DNA of 63,204 bases from Nitrososphaerales archaeon. Lineage in GTDB: Archaea; Thermoproteota; Nitrososphaeria; Nitrososphaerales; Gagatemarchaeaceae. Below, one piece after another: positions 50,901 to 59,117 of this stretch (positions are counted from its first letter, which is position 1; each line of letters opens with the position of its first letter). The notes under the pieces were generated by a model. That model did no database searches, was not told the origin of the DNA, and saw only the letters and a list, made by a program, of their open reading frames with translations. The translations under genes and the position numbers were made by a program. Where the stretch lies: assembly GCA_032906765.1 (NCBI GenBank), contig JAJTZB010000008.1:1-63204 (forward strand), written 5' to 3'.

Positions 50901-52182
50901 TGACGACAGGAAGATCTACGTCACGCCAGTCGAGGATCCACTCGCGGCTGTTCCGGGATGGGACGGCGAGATGCTCCCAATCCCGTTCGACCTCGCCATG
51001 GAGACGGGGAAGCTGAGGCGCAAGATATCCGAAGGTCTGGACGGGGGTGAGGAAGCACTCGAGATTGTTCTGAAGCAGATTCCTGCCGACGCACCGGCGA
51101 AGAGCCTGGTAGTCGACCAGATAGCTGAGCACAAGAAGATGGGCGCCCCGGTCCCTTCTGACAGACTCGTTCTCCTGGAGGGATTCGACAAGTACCTGAT
51201 CCTGCACCTCTGCTTCGGCGAGTCGGTCAACAGGACGTTCGCCTACGTCTTCGAGGAGATACTGTCGAGGCAAGGCCTCGTCAGGATGTGGTGGCTCGAC
51301 GGCTACAGGATTCTCATGGAGCTCACGGAGGAGACTGAAGACCTCGACTTGAGGTCTCTTGCCAAGGAGTTGATGGAGATTACACCCGACGAGCTCGAGC
51401 GGACGTACGCAGTCGCCGCACAACGGAACTTCCCGTTCCCGACCAGGGTGAAGCAGGTGGCGGAGAGGTTCGGCGCCCTCAAGAGGGGCAAACTCATCGC
51501 GCATCCGAACCTCTGCTCTCTACCCACGAGGTTCGAAAGAACACCCATTTTCGAGGAAGCGCTCCAGGAGACGGGGAGAGACCTGTTGGACATGAAGAGG
51601 GGGAAAGAAATTCTGAGGCTTGTGTCCGCTGGGGAGATCACTGTTGAGGTATTCCAGGCGGGCGATAGGCCGACGCCGATTGCCTACAGCCTGCTCTACA
51701 GGTACCTCGAGGTCCCCGAAGCTGTGGCACCCGACTCCCTTGGGAAGTCGTCGTACCAGAGGATGAAGGCGAGCATATTCGGGACAGAGGTCGGCCTTGT
51801 ATGCGTGAAGTGCGGGTTCGACCAGGGGACTTCGGCGGTTGTTGACATGCCGGAGGAGCCTCGCTGCAGGTCGTGTGGGTCAGGACTGCTCGTCCCGTGC
51901 TATTGGGGGACGGCCAAGATCGTTGACCTTCTTCAAAGGCGCGCGGCCAAGAGGGAGCTGAACGAGGAGGAGAGAGGCGAGCTGGCGAAGGCGAGGAGGG
52001 CTGCGGACCTTGTCCTCTCATACGGGAAGAAGGCCGTGGTCGCCCTGACGGTCTACGGCATAGGACCGCAGACTGCATCCAGAATACTGGCAGAGATGCA
52101 GGAGGACGAGGAGAACTTCTACAAGAGCCTCCTGGAGGCCAAGATAAGGTTCGTCACCACCAGACAGTTCTGGTCGGACTGA
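47961..52182 (+). CDS. Lhr-type helicase, second copy, with intein and a one-base frameshift
   Basis: Start TTG 47961, 27 bases after a TATA. Helicase motif I APTGSGKTEA, Ia ITPMRALNRDM, DELHNLVESK and, after the shift, LSATVGTPEVA, VNSRTLAEML, CTSTLELGIDIG and QRVGRSGHK complete the Lhr core; the C-terminus ends with a zinc ribbon CVKCG...CRSCG and a coiled region. The two halves are in different frames: in the G7 run 48457-48463, one G fewer would restore KRGVQLCVGLQRLR. Removing the intein (48907-50283) leaves a protein of about 950 residues, like the first copy. It is either a sequence error, a slippage site or a broken gene. Confidence 0.85.
48907..50283 (+). other. Intein with LAGLIDADG endonuclease in Lhr motif V
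   Basis: 459 residues. The intein begins with Cys in CIPEDELIV (block A) and has block B as TANHPVLC at about 65-72. LAGLIDADG helices are LGYLLGFLKSDGD near 174 and ILAAYLDGDGCIV near 261; then come NFEVEGTQDYAV (block F) and VVTHN followed by the extein Cys (block G), so splicing residues are intact. It is inserted between LKALV and CTSTLELGIDIG, exactly at the conserved Cys of helicase motif V. The first Lhr copy has the same site empty. The intein DNA is clearly more A/T-rich than the helicase. Confidence 0.93.
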
Positions 52183-52224
52183 CCCGAAAAATCATTTAAC
52201 ATGCGATGGGCGGGGCAAGGCGGA

Positions 52225-52908
52225 TTGGTCCTAGCGGGCAAGGTCTTCCTCGTCAGGGAGAAATACGACATGGATGTCCTCGCAGACAAGCTGAAGTCCT
52301 TCAGAGTCGAGACGGAGACGAGCGTCGAGGGGCAGGAGTTCAAGCTGCTTTCCGAGATCAAGGACTTGTCGGCGGGCAGTAACAGCCTCGAAGGGAATTT
52401 CTTGTTTGACAGCGTCTTCGTTGTCAGCCACAGGGGGAAGCCGATGCCGGTCCCGAGGACATACGACGCTCCATTCGCGTTCGACGTCTACAAAGACAGG
52501 CTGTTCCTGACCGTCTACGACAAGAAGAACAGGGCGAACAACATAGCGAACGAGATGAGCAAGACCATCTTCCTCGCCCTGGGACAGGTTGTGGAGGCCA
52601 GGATAGACCCGGAGACGATGAAGAAGTTCCACGAACAGAACTTCGAGGACACAAAAATTATTTTTTACGACCAGGTGGACTTGCCCAACATTTCGAAACT
52701 CTCTCTCTACGGGGCGGAACTGGGCAACACATCACTGTATTCGGATTATCTCACACACGGGAAGTTATGGTATGTTGTATTCCGTAGCAAGGCATACGGA
52801 TACATCGTCGGCGTGACGAGGAACGCTGTGGTAACAATCTTCAGCAGGTTGGAGCTCCCCGAGTTCAAAACCTACATTAGGGGAGAGATAATTCCGCTAG
52901 TCGCATAG
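52225..52908 (+). CDS. Unknown protein downstream of the second Lhr
   Basis: About 227 residues from TTG 52225, 30 bases downstream of a TATA (ATTTAAC, about 52192-52198); the frame also has an ATG at 52201 but that lies within the promoter. The protein is mixed alpha/beta, cytosolic, with no motifs known to me; NEMSKTIFLALGQVVEARID and KLWYVVFRSKAYGYIVGVTR are notable stretches. It sits between the helicase and a COG1407 phosphoesterase with a one-base gap to the latter, so it is probably part of a DNA-repair cluster. Confidence 0.6.
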   Translation: MVLAGKVFLVREKYDMDVLADKLKSFRVETETSVEGQEFKLLSEIKDLSAGSNSLEGNFLFDSVFVVSHRGKPMPVPRTYDAPFAFDVYKDRLFLTVYDKKNRANNIANEMSKTIFLALGQVVEARIDPETMKKFHEQNFEDTKIIFYDQVDLPNISKLSLYGAELGNTSLYSDYLTHGKLWYVVFRSKAYGYIVGVTRNAVVTIFSRLELPEFKTYIRGEIIPLVA

Positions 52909-52909
52909 T

Positions 52910-53668
52910 TTGCTGAAGATAATCCCGGGCGAAGCGGCCCTCGTCTTCTCCGCGGACGGCGAGGGCACAATTCTCGTCTCCGACCTGCACCTCGGACTGG
53001 AGAAGGAATTGGCGAGGAAGGGGTTCAGTGTACCGTCCTACACCATGAAGATGGTCGAGAGGATAAGGAACATCTCTGAGATGCACAGGGCGAAGAGACT
53101 CGTAGTGCTCGGCGATGTCAAGCACTCTGTGGGCAAGGTCGAGGACATTGACTGGAGCGTCGTCCCCTGGTTCTTTGACACCATGCTAGACCTCTTCCCG
53201 ACAGTGGAGGTCGTGCCTGGCAACCACGATGGCAAGATCAAAACCGTGCTGCCACAGCGCGTCAAGTTGCACCCTTCTGACGGCGCAGTGATCGGCGAGG
53301 GCGGCGCGGAGGTCGGCGTGGCCCACGGTCACGCGTGGCCCTCCCAGAAGGCGATGGAGACAAGGAACATGGTGATTGGCCACTCGCACTTCACCTACGA
53401 GATGAAGGATAACCTGGGAACGAGGTCCAGAGAGTCTGTGTGGGTCTTCGCCAGATACGACGCACACGTCATGATGGAGAAAGCCGGTTACAGATCAAAG
53501 ATGAGAGGCGAGGGGGAGCTGATAGTGATGCCTCCTTTCAACAAATTGGTTGGGGGTCAGCCAATCAACAGGAAGAAGTCGTTCGAATTCGGACCTGTCC
53601 TCTCTTCGGGAGCAATCAGCCTGGAGGAGGCAGACATCTTTCTGCTCGATGGAACCAGAGTCTCCTAG
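52910..53668 (+). CDS. COG1407-type metallophosphoesterase
   Basis: 252 residues with the calcineurin-like phosphoesterase motifs: SDLHLGLEKEL (D-x-H) near 24, VLGDVKHS (GD) near 66, VVPGNHDG (GNHD) near 104 and HGHAWPS then GHSHFTYE near 144-165. COG1407 members are often encoded beside Lhr helicases in bacteria and archaea in ligase-associated repair clusters, which matches the neighbours here. Nuclease or 2',3'-cyclic phosphodiesterase activity is inferred from the family. TTG start. Confidence 0.88.
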   Translation: MLKIIPGEAALVFSADGEGTILVSDLHLGLEKELARKGFSVPSYTMKMVERIRNISEMHRAKRLVVLGDVKHSVGKVEDIDWSVVPWFFDTMLDLFPTVEVVPGNHDGKIKTVLPQRVKLHPSDGAVIGEGGAEVGVAHGHAWPSQKAMETRNMVIGHSHFTYEMKDNLGTRSRESVWVFARYDAHVMMEKAGYRSKMRGEGELIVMPPFNKLVGGQPINRKKSFEFGPVLSSGAISLEEADIFLLDGTRVS

Positions 53669-53997
53669 ACGGGGCTGCCGTTCAGGGCGCGCTTGAGGAG
53701 CTGGTCCAGCGACGCCTCGCCGACCGCCCCGATGACAGCGTCCATCGGCTTGCCCTTCTTGAATATCATGAACGTCGGTATCGAGAAGACCTGGTAGCGG
53801 GACGAGAGGTTCATCTCCTCGTCAACGTTGATCTTCCCAAAGACCACTTTGTCGGAGTACTTAGCAGCAAGCTTCTCGACAACGGGCTCCATGATCCTAC
53901 AGGGTCCGCACCATACTGCCCAGAAGTCAAGAAAGGCAATCGGGTTCTTTGAAACGAGGTCCTGGAAGTTCTCTTCAGTCACTCGGTTGATTTCCAT
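53665..53997 (-). CDS. trxA: Thioredoxin
   Basis: 110 residues from the ATG at 53997 (the listed frame is open to 54036, but a TATA at about 54030 falls inside it). Thioredoxin active site FWAVWCGPCRIME near residue 27-39 and the cis-Pro region VFSIPTFMIFKKG near 70-82 are complete. It is a cytosolic general disulfide reductant, convergent with the phosphoesterase gene by a four-base overlap. Confidence 0.93.
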   Translation of the reverse strand: MEINRVTEENFQDLVSKNPIAFLDFWAVWCGPCRIMEPVVEKLAAKYSDKVVFGKINVDEEMNLSSRYQVFSIPTFMIFKKGKPMDAVIGAVGEASLDQLLKRALNGSPV

Positions 53998-54101
53998 AAG
54001 AGCAAAGGAAGTGAGACACTGATGAGAATTAAGCATTTCCTTGGTCAGTTTCCTTTGAGCACATTCGATGGTGGTTATATTCCCTCTGCCTATGATGTGC
54101 G

Positions 54102-54866
54102 ATGATACCCAACGTTGGCGAATTGCCTGTCGTGGGCAAGGCCAACTCCTCGCGAAATTGCAGCCACTCTGAACTCATTCCAAGTGGCAATTCTCGCGCT
54201 TTCTCAGTCGAAGAACCCTCTCAGAAAAGTAGAGAAACCTTGGCCAGAATTCCGAGAGGCTACTCCGATTGGAAGCAGGTGACCGGATACTTCGACGGCG
54301 ATGGCAATGTGAACGTTAGGATCATGAAATTCACCCTCCTTTTTCAACTTGATTGGACTGATACGGACAGAGCCCAAGTCGAACAGCTTAGACATTTTCT
54401 CTCAAGAGAGAGGATTCGGGCTCCTTCAATCCTGGCCTACAAGCCCAAACTTGGCAGGACCAGCTACAACCTGAGGATAGCAAGTATTGAAGCGGTACTA
54501 AAGGTGGCGGAGTTGATGCTACCATTCTCCTTCAAGAAATCCTATGAACTTCGACTGTGCATTGCGTATCTAAGAGACCAGACTTCAGGGAAGGAAGCCA
54601 TGATGTGCCTGAACAGGCTTGTGAGAGCTGGAATAAGGTCGGGGGTCATCCGCAAAGCCCAGCATCTAAGTTTCACGCACTCGGAAGGAGTCAGGCTAGC
54701 GCAACTCAACAGTTCGAGAGCAGCTGCTGTTGTGAATTCTGTGTTGAATGCCGTGCAAAGAGAGGATGTTAAGCGTATGTATGACAGCGGACAATTTGGA
54801 CTGACTTCCCTCGCTCGAAAGTTTGGCGTCTCGAAGAATACAATTCTGCGGATAGTTCGCAAGTAG
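54102..54866 (+). CDS. Free-standing LAGLIDADG homing endonuclease (single motif) with C-terminal HTH
   Basis: 254 residues. One LAGLIDADG helix, WKQVTGYFDGDGNVNV, near residues 63-77, with a following beta sheet typical of a half-enzyme (would act as a dimer). Residues about 215-254 (DVKRMYDSGQFGLTSLARKF then GVSKNTILRIVRK) form a helix-turn-helix for DNA recognition. TATA GTTATATTCC (about 54074-54082) is 24 bases before the ATG, giving a leaderless mRNA. A/T-rich compared with its neighbours thioredoxin and NUDIX; it does not interrupt any gene. Similar in design to the gene at 58405. Confidence 0.85.
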   Translation: MIPNVGELPVVGKANSSRNCSHSELIPSGNSRAFSVEEPSQKSRETLARIPRGYSDWKQVTGYFDGDGNVNVRIMKFTLLFQLDWTDTDRAQVEQLRHFLSRERIRAPSILAYKPKLGRTSYNLRIASIEAVLKVAELMLPFSFKKSYELRLCIAYLRDQTSGKEAMMCLNRLVRAGIRSGVIRKAQHLSFTHSEGVRLAQLNSSRAAAVVNSVLNAVQREDVKRMYDSGQFGLTSLARKFGVSKNTILRIVRK

Positions 54867-54949
54867 TCGAAGAAGTCCCTGAAAACGACTTGAAACGTGC
54901 CGGCTGACTGCTACACCGATGAACAAGAATCGGCGATGTATATTTAAGA

Positions 54950-55540
54950 TTGCGAAGAGCAGTTTTCGCGTTTCCGGAATTGAAGAGCGGCGCTGTCCAA
55001 ACAATCGCGAGAACACTTGATCATGCTGAACCCAAGATCCAGTCGACGAGACTGGCTGGAGTCTCGATAATCCTCGACGGAGAAGAGTCCCCTAAGACAT
55101 TACTCATCAAGAGGGCCGAACGCGAAGGCGACCCTTGGTCAGGACAGATTGCGTTTCCAGGAGGAAAGATGAACCAAGGAGATGAATCGGTGCTACGGGC
55201 GGCAATTAGGGAGACGAGGGAGGAGGTCGGGGTAGATCTCGCTGGGGACGCCGCTTTCCTCGGCTACTTGGGGGCGTTCAGAACACACACTGGCACCATG
55301 GACGTTGTACCCGCCGTCTTCCTGCTGAAGAAGAAGGCGGAAATCACTCCGAACGAGGAGGTCTCGGACTACAAATGGGTCGGGCTCGGCTCGCTTCTCG
55401 CGTCAGGCTCTAGGTCAACCTACAGGCTTGAGATGGGTGGTTCTTCCATGGAGATGCCTGCCTTCGCAACAGGCGACTACGTGATATGGGGCCTCACCTT
55501 CAGGATAATCGAGACGCTTCTTGACCGGCTGAGAGCCTAG
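54950..55540 (+). CDS. NUDIX hydrolase, CoA-pyrophosphatase-like
   Basis: 196 residues; the complete NUDIX box GGKMNQGDESVLRAAIRETR with EEVGVDL follows at residues ~74-99, preceded by PWSGQIAFPGGK, the UPF0035 pattern characteristic of NudL-type CoA or isopentenyl-diphosphate-like hydrolases. It probably cleaves nucleotide pyrophosphates. Start is TTG 54950, although a TATA (GTATATTTAAG, about 54936-54946) is so near that a later TTG (54980) is possible. Confidence 0.88.
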   Translation: MRRAVFAFPELKSGAVQTIARTLDHAEPKIQSTRLAGVSIILDGEESPKTLLIKRAEREGDPWSGQIAFPGGKMNQGDESVLRAAIRETREEVGVDLAGDAAFLGYLGAFRTHTGTMDVVPAVFLLKKKAEITPNEEVSDYKWVGLGSLLASGSRSTYRLEMGGSSMEMPAFATGDYVIWGLTFRIIETLLDRLRA

Positions 55541-55616
55541 CGAATGGAAGCGCTGACCGGAATCATCGTACTGAACGTCTATCTTCTCTACTCGGTGCTT
55601 TGATAACCGCCGGTGC

Positions 55617-56114
55617 TCATCTTTGTTCGTGGAGCACCTCGCCGCGGGCAATCCTGAGCCTGTTCACCTCGCCGTGCTCCCAGGGGAAGACTATCCACTT
55701 TTCGACCACTTCGAGGAAGTAGTCTGGCTCGGTCTTGCTCCACGGCTTCTTGAAGAGCACCGCTGTCTTCAGTATGCGCGGCCCCTCGGTCATTAGAAAC
55801 TCTGTCACGGTATGCATCGTGTCGCCCTGGTCCACCAGGTCGTCGACAAGGAGGACGTCCTTCCCCTTGATCGCCTCCGTGAGAGTCGACAGGATTCTCG
55901 GGGGATTCCTTTCTGCGATTCCCTCATACGACTTCACGTTAATGATATCGAGCTTGACATCCAGATGGTCAGAGACAACCATCGCTACCGGGATGCCGCC
56001 TCTCGCTATGCCTATGATCAGGTCGTAGTGCTCGCCGTGCGACCGGACCTTCTCTGCCAGCGCGTCGGCGAGGTTGCCGTACTCTGTCCAGTTGATGTAC
56101 CTGAACTCGGCCAT
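55617..56114 (-). CDS. Phosphoribosyltransferase (hypoxanthine/xanthine type)
   Basis: 165 residues with the PRPP-binding motif DVLLVDDLVDQGDTMHTV near residues 93-110, and N-terminal YDLIIGIARGGIPVAMVVSD near 32. This is the COG2236/HGPRT-like family, which salvages purine bases. Length is typical. It is in a short minus-strand unit just upstream of tRNA-Val, without a neighbour in the same operon. Confidence 0.9.
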   Translation of the reverse strand: MAEFRYINWTEYGNLADALAEKVRSHGEHYDLIIGIARGGIPVAMVVSDHLDVKLDIINVKSYEGIAERNPPRILSTLTEAIKGKDVLLVDDLVDQGDTMHTVTEFLMTEGPRILKTAVLFKKPWSKTEPDYFLEVVEKWIVFPWEHGEVNRLRIARGEVLHEQR

Positions 56115-56196
56115 AGATCATCTTTGATGACTTCATAGATAACCCTTCGACGGGGCTTTGACACGACTCTGTGAAAATGCGCCGATGGAGAGAAAT

Positions 56197-56304
56197 GGGC
56201 CGGGCAGGATTCGAACCTGCGACCCTGGCGCGCGTTGGCGTTTCGCCGTGTAAGGGCTTGATGGGCTAGGGCCTGACATCCTAACCGGGCTAGACAACCG
56301 GCCC
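56197..56304 (-). tRNA. tRNA-Val(UAC) with two 17-nt introns
   Basis: 108 bases between GGGCCGG (56298-56304) and CCGGCCC (56197-56203). Removing 17 bases in the 5' anticodon stem (56258-56274) and 17 bases at the 3' end of the anticodon stem (56226-56242) leaves a regular 74-base tRNA. Its stem TCGCC/GGCGA encloses the loop CTTACAC (anticodon UAC), with variable loop GGGTC and T-arm GCAGG-TTCGAAT-CCTGC. The first intron is at the same site as in tRNA-Val(GAC), tRNA-Gly and tRNA-Ser. A TATA (GCTTATTAGC, about 56329-56338) is 29 bases upstream and is shared with the divergent enolase. Confidence 0.88.
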
Positions 56305-56341
56305 GCTGACGCGGCCAACAAGCCAATCTGCTAATAAGCAA

Positions 56342-57661
56342 TTGGAGTGGAGCCCTTGGTTGACCTTGCCTCCGCCACGTGGGAGAATCGCCCTGATAAG
56401 ATCGGTTACAGCGAGGGAGATTCTCGATTCGAGGGGCAACCCAACGGTCGAGGCTGAGGTCACCGCAGATACTGCTTGGGGAAGGGCGAGCGTGCCGTCC
56501 GGCGCGTCCACCGGCTCGACCGAGGCATTAGAACTCAGAGACGGCGACAAACGGAGGTTCCATGGAAAGGGCGTCAAGAAGGCAGTCTCTAATGTGAATA
56601 AGATAATCGGCCCGCGGCTAAAGGGGTTGGATTGCTCGGACCAGAGGCGAATCGATGACCTATTGATCGGGTTGGACGGGACGCCCAACAAGGAGAGGTT
56701 GGGAGCAAACGCCATACTCGCCGTCTCGATGGCAACGTCCAAGGCCGCGGCGAGGGCGCACGGGAGGAACCTCTACGAGGAGCTGCGGGAGGCCCGCAAG
56801 TACAGGCTGCCCGTGCCAATGATGAACGTCATAAACGGCGGCGAGCACGCCGGAAACAAGCTCGCGATTCAAGAATTCCTCATCGAGCCCGTTGGGGGGA
56901 GGAGTTGTAGGGAAGCGGTGCGGATGGGGGCCGAGGTGTACCAGTCCCTGAAGGGCATTCTTGTGAAGAGGTACGGGCGGGAGGCAATCAACGTGGGAGA
57001 CGAGGGTGGCTTCGCACCATCCCTGAGCAAGACCCGAGACGCGCTCGACTCGATCGCAGTAGCGATCAAGGATGCGGGCTACGGCGAGAAGGAGGTAAGG
57101 ATCGGAATGGACGCGGCGGCATCCGTTTTCTACGACCCCAAGAAGCGACTCTACACGCTCGACGGCAGGTCTGTCGATGCCGACAGGCTCGAAGACCTGT
57201 ACGCTGCGCTTCGAGATGAGTACTCGCTCCTCACCCTCGAGGATCCCTTCAACGAGGATGCCTTCGGATGGTTCGCAAGCATCACGAAAAGGCTGGGGAG
57301 CGGTACGAAGGTGATTGGTGACGACCTTTACACAACAAACGTAACCAGAATGACAGAGGGAATCAGGAAGAACGCGACGAACGGCATCCTGATCAAGCTG
57401 AACCAGATTGGTACTGTCTCCGAGACGGAGGATGCAATAGACCTCGCGAGGGATTGCGGCTGGGTCGTAGCTGTCTCTCACAGGTCAGGGGAGACGGAAG
57501 ACCCTTTCATCGCGCACCTTGCGACTGCCTTCGGGAGCGAATTCATCAAGGCAGGAGCTCCCGCCAGAGGAGAGAGGGTGGCAAAGTATAACGAACTCAT
57601 TCGGATTGGGGAGAAGCTCGGCTCGCGGGCGAGCTTCGCAGGCAGACTCTACGTCACCTGA
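56342..57661 (+). CDS. eno: Enolase
   Basis: 439 residues as listed; the conserved part begins IRSVTAREILDSRGNPTVE near residue 20, so the real start is probably the TTG at 56360. Motifs: SGASTGSTEALELRDGD, NVINGGEHAGNKLAIQEFLI, NVGDEGGFAPSL, TLEDPFNEDAFGW, VIGDDLYTTNV, LIKLNQIGTVSET and VAVSHRSGETEDPFIAHL; all catalytic Lys/Glu/His and metal ligands are in place. It converts 2-phosphoglycerate to phosphoenolpyruvate. A TATA (CTAATAAGC, about 56330-56338) lies close upstream. Confidence 0.96.
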   Translation: MEWSPWLTLPPPRGRIALIRSVTAREILDSRGNPTVEAEVTADTAWGRASVPSGASTGSTEALELRDGDKRRFHGKGVKKAVSNVNKIIGPRLKGLDCSDQRRIDDLLIGLDGTPNKERLGANAILAVSMATSKAAARAHGRNLYEELREARKYRLPVPMMNVINGGEHAGNKLAIQEFLIEPVGGRSCREAVRMGAEVYQSLKGILVKRYGREAINVGDEGGFAPSLSKTRDALDSIAVAIKDAGYGEKEVRIGMDAAASVFYDPKKRLYTLDGRSVDADRLEDLYAALRDEYSLLTLEDPFNEDAFGWFASITKRLGSGTKVIGDDLYTTNVTRMTEGIRKNATNGILIKLNQIGTVSETEDAIDLARDCGWVVAVSHRSGETEDPFIAHLATAFGSEFIKAGAPARGERVAKYNELIRIGEKLGSRASFAGRLYVT

Positions 57662-57779
57662 TTACAATCCGTCAAAGGGACCGGGGAGAATCTATCTCTC
57701 CACGTGTCGCTTCTTGGAGCGCCAGCTCTGACGCGGCCTCGGGACTCTGCTGCGAGTCCACCTGTGTTGAGCGGAAAGC

Positions 57780-57894
57780 GCCGGGGGTGGGATTCGAACC
57801 CACGAGTCCCGTGAGAGACACAGGCTTAGCAAGCGTGCGCCGACTTGTCTGCGCCTTACCAGGCTCCCCGTCTGTGACTCTAGGCTACCCCGGC
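57780..57894 (-). tRNA. tRNA-Ser(GCU), long variable arm, with two introns
   Basis: Gene of 115 bases, acceptor GCCGGGG (57888-57894) and CCCCGGC (57780-57786). Removing 16 bases from the D-loop (57864-57879) and 14 bases from the 5' anticodon stem (57835-57848) yields an 85-base class II tRNA: D-arm GCCT...AGGC, stem CAGGC/GCCTG around TTGCTAA (anticodon GCU), and a variable arm with a 5-bp stem GTCTC/GGGAC. Both intron positions recur in other tRNAs here. TATA CTTTTTAACA (about 57920-57929) is 30 bases upstream. Confidence 0.87.
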
Positions 57895-57936
57895 TCGAGT
57901 TTCCAAGCCGACTCCTCAGTGTTAAAAAGAATTGCA

Positions 57937-58260
57937 AGTGGCGGCGGCTCCTCCGGCGTTCACCATCCCTCTCCGCCCCCATCTCGTCGGGTCGGCAATC
58001 CTCCACGTAGACGAGGCAGCGTGGCCACGTCGCCATAGGGCTGCTCCCTCCCGGACCTCGCCCGATTCGGCAATTAAGAGTCAGGACCTCTCCTTCGAGA
58101 GGACTGCCCCTCATGACCGCCCGCCACGGCGTGAGTTCATCCTCCTTCTCGACGCGGGTGACGAGGAAGGTGGCTTAACCCGAAGGTTACTGGCCACTGC
58201 GTGTAGCCGGTTTCAGCCTATCGGGAGACGGCTGACCTCCCCGCCCTACCCGCCGCCACT
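57937..58260 (-). ncRNA. Signal recognition particle (7S) RNA
   Basis: The RNA ends AGTGGCGGCGG (5', 58250-58260) and CCGCCGCCACT (3', 57937-57947) are perfectly complementary, closing a 324-base RNA, the archaeal 7S size. The SRP54-binding helix 8 is recognisable: GGTCCGGGAGGGAGCAGCC, almost the universal SRP loop sequence, within GGCGAGGTCC...GGCGACG (about 58025-58060). The 5' region GGGGAGGTCAGCC...GGCTGA fits the Alu-domain end. A TATA (ACTTATAGG, about 58279-58288) lies about 25 bases upstream. It works with SRP19/SRP54 in targeting membrane proteins. Confidence 0.88.
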
Positions 58261-58404
58261 ATCGGCGTTGAATGTCGGTTCCTATAAGTATGAATTATCA
58301 GCCTTTCACGGATTGGTCGCTCGCATAAGCGTCATTCTTCTTCTGATTCGGAATAACCATAGTGGCCCTTAAGGGAGGAACGACTGTGATTTTTCGATTG
58401 GAGA

Positions 58405-59076
58405 ATGGCATCGGAATCGATTGCTCAAACAGTTCCTCGGGAACGTGGGGCGGCGTCCGCCGGGTACAAGACGTGGTGTGCCGTTGCAGCCTTTTTCGAT
58501 GGTGATGGAAGTCTGGATGTTGAAGCGCATTCGTATACCCTGCGGTGGACGATGAGTTTCGTGGATAACTGGCCGCCTCAACTCCTTCAAATCAAATCGT
58601 TTCTGGAGGGTCGTGGAATCCGAGTCAGCAAGTTGAAACATTGTGGACATGGCGGATGGAAAATTCAAGTCTCAGCTATTGAGTCGATGAAGAAGCTTGC
58701 CCAATTCATGTTGAGGTCTGGGTGCCTAGTCAAGAAGAAAGATGAGATTGGAATCATGGTCCAGTATTTCGACGGAAAGATTACTGGGACAGGCGTGGCA
58801 ATGTTTCTCAATGAAGAGGTAAGAATCGGAAAGAGAACGGGGAAAATTCGTCAGTTCCATGTTCCGTATACTTATCATCAAGGAAAAGCCGAATCACTCA
58901 AGGGAGTGCCTCCGGGAAGAACCACGCTTTCGGCGGCGCAAAAGGCCAACATAGTGAAGGCTTGCACATTCAAAGGAAGGACGATGTACCAGCTGGCTTC
59001 GATTTACCACGTATCTCCCTCGACGATCTACAGAATTGTGTGTGGTTCGCGTCGAAACACCACCTCGGCCGGTTGA
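58405..59076 (+). CDS. Free-standing LAGLIDADG homing endonuclease beside the SRP RNA gene
   Basis: 223 residues, with one LAGLIDADG helix KTWCAVAAFFDGDGSLDVEA near residues 24-40 and beta strands after it (TLRWTMSFVDNW...GWKIQVSAIES). The C-terminal part (about 178-220: TLSAAQKANIVKACTFKGRT, MYQLASIYHVSPSTIYRIV) is a helix-turn-helix of the type seen in resolvases. It resembles the gene at 54102 in motif spacing and HTH position. A/T-rich. It begins 145 bases upstream of the SRP RNA 5' end, divergent from it. No interrupted gene is visible. Confidence 0.85.
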   Translation: MASESIAQTVPRERGAASAGYKTWCAVAAFFDGDGSLDVEAHSYTLRWTMSFVDNWPPQLLQIKSFLEGRGIRVSKLKHCGHGGWKIQVSAIESMKKLAQFMLRSGCLVKKKDEIGIMVQYFDGKITGTGVAMFLNEEVRIGKRTGKIRQFHVPYTYHQGKAESLKGVPPGRTTLSAAQKANIVKACTFKGRTMYQLASIYHVSPSTIYRIVCGSRRNTTSAG

Positions 59077-59117
59077 CAATGCTTGCAGAGGAATGCCGGA
59101 TGCGATTGGTTGGAAGT

